Of a DNA stretch of 64,000 nucleotides, positions 60,984 through 64,000 are shown in pieces (position 1 is the stretch's first letter; each line of letters opens with the position of its first letter). Source of the DNA: Pseudovibrio brasiliensis (GTDB lineage: Bacteria > Pseudomonadota > Alphaproteobacteria > Rhizobiales > Stappiaceae); the NCBI RefSeq assembly GCF_018282095.1, contig NZ_CP074126.1:2366501-2430500 (forward strand). Direction: 5' to 3'. Under the pieces are notes generated by a model, which was not told the DNA's origin, ran no database searches, and was given only the letters and a program-made list of their open reading frames with translations. A program made the translations under genes and the position numbers.

Positions 60984-62657
60984 ATGATACTGTCAAATAC
61001 CGATGCCATTGCAAACCACAGCACAACAGGAGTTTGGGGCAACATCACCCTTGATATGCTGTTCAGACGTGCGGCGCAAAAACATCCAAACCGTTTGGCA
61101 CTGGTAGATGCACCAGACAGAGAAAAATGGACAGGCGGCAAACCGCGGCATCTGACCTACGCCGAGGCAGAGCAGGAAATCAGCCGGATAGCTGGCTTCT
61201 TCGCAGCTGTTGGCATGGAGCCGGACCATATTCTGGGCCTGCAATCACCAAACACGGTCGACAATGTCCTATGTATTCTCGGTGCGTTACGCGCTGGCCT
61301 GATCGTATCCCCCTTCCCGCTGCACTGGCGCCATTCTGAGATCCTGCGTGCGCTCAGTACAGTAGACGCCAAAGCACTGATCACCGCAGACCGCGTTGAA
61401 ACACGCATGCTTGGCGAAGAGGCACGGGATGCAGCAGCTGACTTTTTCTCACTGCGTTTTGTGTTCGGCCTCGGCAGTGACATTCCTGATGGCCTCATTG
61501 ATATGGCGCCGATGCTGGCAGAAAGCGGAGATGCCTTCGCCGAACCAGTAATTGAGCGCGAAGGTGCACCAGCCAATCACGTGGCAACGCTCACATGGGT
61601 TCACTCAGGAGCTGAAATCAGTCCCATCCCGCGCAGTCATAACCACTGGGTCTCCACAGGCCTGATGCCGTTTCTGGAGACAAGACTGGAGCCCGGAGCT
61701 CGCATTCTGCTGCCATACATTCTCTGCGGAATTACAGGAATTGGCGCCGGTTTGGTGCCATGGTTGCTGAGCGAAGGTACGCTCCATCTCCACCATCCAC
61801 ACGCTTTATCCACATTGACAGATCACGCACGCTCCATCGAGGCAAATTATATTTTGACCCCTGGACCACTTGCATCCCACATCGATGGAGCGCTGGAAGG
61901 CTGGAGCACAAACACCGTTGCCACATGGTCCATCACCTCGCCAAAGCCTGCAAAATACCAGGCAAAAGGTGTCGTCACAGATCTCCATGTGCTCGATGAA
62001 TATGCAATGGTGGCACATCTGCGCGGAACCTCAGATCAGCCTGTGCCATTAATCCCGGGCAATCAATTTGCCCCAAGCACATCCACCCATGGACCGTGCC
62101 TAATTAATATTGATCCAATTGAAATTAATGAGGAATTCTCACAGGAATCTGCGAAGACGGAACCCGGATATCACCTCAAAATCAAGGGCGCGATGGTCCC
62201 GGATGCAGACTGGCCATCCAATGACTCGCACCTCACTTTCTTCAGCAACGAACAGGGCGAGCGCGGCCTGATTACCGAAATCCCTGTTGGCGTACATGAA
62301 GTTACAGGAGCCATTCACGGCTTCGGCACACCTGGTCAAAGAGCTCCTGGATTACTCGAGCTGGAACGTCTAGATGAGATATACAGTGAATTCTCGGGGG
62401 TAAAAGAAGCGGCTGCTTTTCTGGTAGAAGATGAATTAATGGGTGCACGCCTAATGGTCGCGGTGGTACCGTCAGAAGGTCTTCTCGTTGATGTAGAAGC
62501 CTTTTACGCCTACCTCGACGCATCACGCGTGAGCCTGACAATGATGCCACACAGAATTCTGTCGCTGCGCGCACTGCCAATGACGGAAGATGGCCGCGTA
62601 GACAGACAAAAATTGACCAGACGCTCCCAGCCAAAACCGGTGGAAGCGGTTGCCTGA
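60984..62657 (+). CDS. Degenerate AMP-dependent synthetase/ligase-like protein
   Basis: A 557-residue protein with the overall layout of an acyl-adenylate ligase: LDMLFRRAAQKHPNRLALVD at the start, LTYAEAEQEISRIAGFFAAVG, then LGALRAGLIVSPFPLHWRHSE, and a small C-terminal domain from about 460. Key catalytic motifs are missing. Where the P-loop S-G-T-T-G-x-P-K-G should be stands TWVHSGAEISPIPRSHNHW; the Y-G-x-T-E segment is replaced by LDEYAMVAHLRG; and the catalytic-lysine region reads TEDGRVDRQKL with Arg in the usual Lys place. It may bind a ligand or nucleotide without making an acyl-CoA. It lies eight bases before the receiver-like gene, almost certainly in one transcript. Confidence 0.75.
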   Translation: MILSNTDAIANHSTTGVWGNITLDMLFRRAAQKHPNRLALVDAPDREKWTGGKPRHLTYAEAEQEISRIAGFFAAVGMEPDHILGLQSPNTVDNVLCILGALRAGLIVSPFPLHWRHSEILRALSTVDAKALITADRVETRMLGEEARDAAADFFSLRFVFGLGSDIPDGLIDMAPMLAESGDAFAEPVIEREGAPANHVATLTWVHSGAEISPIPRSHNHWVSTGLMPFLETRLEPGARILLPYILCGITGIGAGLVPWLLSEGTLHLHHPHALSTLTDHARSIEANYILTPGPLASHIDGALEGWSTNTVATWSITSPKPAKYQAKGVVTDLHVLDEYAMVAHLRGTSDQPVPLIPGNQFAPSTSTHGPCLINIDPIEINEEFSQESAKTEPGYHLKIKGAMVPDADWPSNDSHLTFFSNEQGERGLITEIPVGVHEVTGAIHGFGTPGQRAPGLLELERLDEIYSEFSGVKEAAAFLVEDELMGARLMVAVVPSEGLLVDVEAFYAYLDASRVSLTMMPHRILSLRALPMTEDGRVDRQKLTRRSQPKPVEAVA

Positions 62658-62665
62658 GAGGATGA

Positions 62666-63907
62666 ATGGCCGAGCATAGCCAACCATTAGAGACTGAGAC
62701 GCACGATTCCAGCTGGGGTAAAATCCTGCTGATAGCTCCAGTGCACAATCATGTCTTTGATATGTTGGAGCCTTTGACCGTTCTGTCTGACCGCCTCGTT
62801 GCGGTCAGGACAAGCCAGCAGCTTATGGAAGAGCTGGAAGGCGCGAGCGTTCTCCCAATCTGCATTCTCTTGCCATGGCAAGAGCAAAACCCACCAGAGT
62901 TGGATGAACTTACTCAAACCATTAAGCGTTTCCGAAAAGGCCCAGGCGTTGAAGTTCCATTGCTCGTCATCACCAATGGCAATGCCCCTGTCCCACTTGA
63001 GCTCAAACCAAGTGCAACAGTTAGTGACGCCATTCCGCCGGATGTACTTCTGCCACGCATTGCAGGCCTAAGACGTCTTGCGAACAGAGCAGAAGAAGCC
63101 CGCTTGCGCCGCGGTCTGTTTGGCCCGCTTCCAGAGTACAAAACAGAATTCGGACCACTCAAGTCCGCTGGCTTACTTGTCGCAGGTTTCGGCAAGCACT
63201 TTGGCCGTACACAAGCTCTGCTGGACATGCCGGTTGAGATCGTTGGTGGCTTCACTTCAGACATGACAGAGGACTACCTCACCGCTCGCCGGTTTGAGGC
63301 CGTGCTGATCGATATGCCTGCATGGCAGGCCTGTGAGGAGATCGAACGACTTCGCGCAGATCCGCGCTACTTCAACCTGCCGATCCTCGCCCACAGTGTG
63401 GATGAGGAATCCGCTCACCTGCTCTATTCTGCAGGCGCAACAGATGTTCTTCTGGGTGACGTGACAGATAAAGCTCTCACAGGCCACATCATCAGCGCCT
63501 TGCGCGGAGGCCGCCGCCAACGCCTCACTGATGCGATCCTTACGGTCTCCAGCCAATGGCTCGCCCGGCAAGATGATGAGGATTACCTGTCAGAGCAGAC
63601 CTACCGCAGCTATCTGACACTTCTTGAAGAATCCACCAAACGCCGTGGCGAATCCATCTATGAGCTCAACCTGCTGGAACTCATAGAACGTTTTACAGGC
63701 AGCAACCCACAGGCCTTCGCCCAGCATCAGATGTACTGGAGTGGCACCGTTCTCTCCATCGCCATGGCTGTCTGCCGTGATGAGGATTTTGTCGCCAACA
63801 TCGAAGGTCGTGGTCCCGTTGCTGTTCTGCGCAGTAAAAAAGGGATGGAGCAACTCTCCAACCGCGTTCTGGTGATGGTGCGCACCACAGGTTTGGGCAA
63901 CGGATAA
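62666..63907 (+). CDS. Protein with two receiver-like domains and a decayed GGDEF-like end
   Basis: A 413-residue soluble protein. Residues about 17-130 (KILLIAPVHNHVFDMLEPL onward) and about 165-285 (AGLLVAGFGKHFGRTQALLD to LTGHIISALRGG) look like two receiver (REC) folds; the second has FEAVLIDMPAW at the phospho-acceptor strand and LPILAHSV further on. The C-terminal 100 residues end in AVCRDEDFVANIEGRGPVAVL, which lines up with the D-x-V-A-R-x-G-G-D-E-F region of diguanylate cyclases but lacks GGDEF. The plan resembles PleD (REC-REC-GGDEF) without cyclase activity. ATG 62666 follows GAGAGG. The domain calls are by eye. Confidence 0.6.
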   Translation: MAEHSQPLETETHDSSWGKILLIAPVHNHVFDMLEPLTVLSDRLVAVRTSQQLMEELEGASVLPICILLPWQEQNPPELDELTQTIKRFRKGPGVEVPLLVITNGNAPVPLELKPSATVSDAIPPDVLLPRIAGLRRLANRAEEARLRRGLFGPLPEYKTEFGPLKSAGLLVAGFGKHFGRTQALLDMPVEIVGGFTSDMTEDYLTARRFEAVLIDMPAWQACEEIERLRADPRYFNLPILAHSVDEESAHLLYSAGATDVLLGDVTDKALTGHIISALRGGRRQRLTDAILTVSSQWLARQDDEDYLSEQTYRSYLTLLEESTKRRGESIYELNLLELIERFTGSNPQAFAQHQMYWSGTVLSIAMAVCRDEDFVANIEGRGPVAVLRSKKGMEQLSNRVLVMVRTTGLGNG

Positions 63908-64000
63908 GTCCTTCTGCGACCTCACGAAACTGTGAGAGATTTCCAGAGCAACTATCGGTTTTTCCTGATAGGCTACAGAGCAAACGCGAATACACCCATA

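Noticed and set aside
1-64000. tRNA, rRNA, CRISPR array, prophage or toxin-antitoxin genes
   Set aside because: None was recognised in either strand; no direct repeat series with even spacing and no phage or integrase proteins.

Overview
The window looks like a chromosomal piece of an alphaproteobacterium of moderate GC, most like a marine, host-associated member of the Stappiaceae/Rhodobacterales group (Pseudovibrio-like). This is inferred from gene content: the tmk-holB-metG-tatD-MBL housekeeping run, PuuD-type urate hydroxylase with a fused cytochrome c, HspQ, an IalB-family protein, a Pcs-type phosphatidylcholine synthase, and a malyl-CoA/beta-methylmalyl-CoA lyase. No tRNA, rRNA, CRISPR array, transposase or prophage gene was seen. 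About 57 protein genes fill nearly all of the sequence.

Layout. 1-4.96 kb: housekeeping genes tmk (5' end missing), holB, metG, tatD and an MBL hydrolase, closed by a strong terminator. 5.2-18.6 kb: a tightly packed plus-strand operon for CoA-dependent breakdown of an aromatic acid. It holds a monooxygenase/old-yellow-enzyme fusion of the 2-aminobenzoyl-CoA/salicylyl-CoA type, SDR, MarR, enoyl-CoA hydratase, acyl-CoA dehydrogenase, aryl-CoA ligase, a five-gene branched-chain-type ABC importer, a hotdog thioesterase, a RidA protein and an HGGYW alpha/beta hydrolase like kynurenine formamidase. Together these suggest anthranilate, possibly from kynurenine, as the substrate. 19.0-20.2 kb: an AMACR-like CoA racemase.

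20.4-27.7 kb: a four-gene envelope glycan operon, NfrB-like glycosyltransferase, NfrA-like TPR/outer-membrane protein, YbcH-like periplasmic protein and WecB epimerase. It resembles the E. coli system that makes the phage N4 glycan receptor, but the NfrB is short. 27.8-29.5 kb: adhP, bracketed by a perfect 20-bp inverted repeat pair. 29.6-33.0 kb: a CitE-like lyase divergent from a CoA transferase and a double-hotdog MaoC hydratase, the gene set of itaconate degradation (Ccl, Ict, Ich). 33.0-35.3 kb: an unknown protein and two tandem LysE-family exporters.

35.3-50.8 kb, all on the minus strand: a purine catabolism block. In transcription order it is a quinone oxidoreductase, a LysR regulator, uraH, xdhA, xdhB, xdhC, a BMP-type nucleoside/purine ABC transporter (ATPase, two permeases, binding protein), puuD, uraD and an M20 amidohydrolase. 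It covers import and xanthine to (S)-allantoin; allantoinase is not in the window.

51-64 kb: single genes for membrane and central functions: pcs, a DUF2182 protein, UbiH-family hydroxylase, AEC transporter, LpxL-like acyltransferase, mcl1, hspQ, an IalB-family protein and a YejA-like peptide-binding protein. The window ends with an odd pair: a degenerate acyl-adenylate ligase next to a protein with two receiver-like domains and a decayed GGDEF-like end. This pair, the NfrAB-YbcH-WecB operon and the anthranilate-type island are the places most worth a second look.
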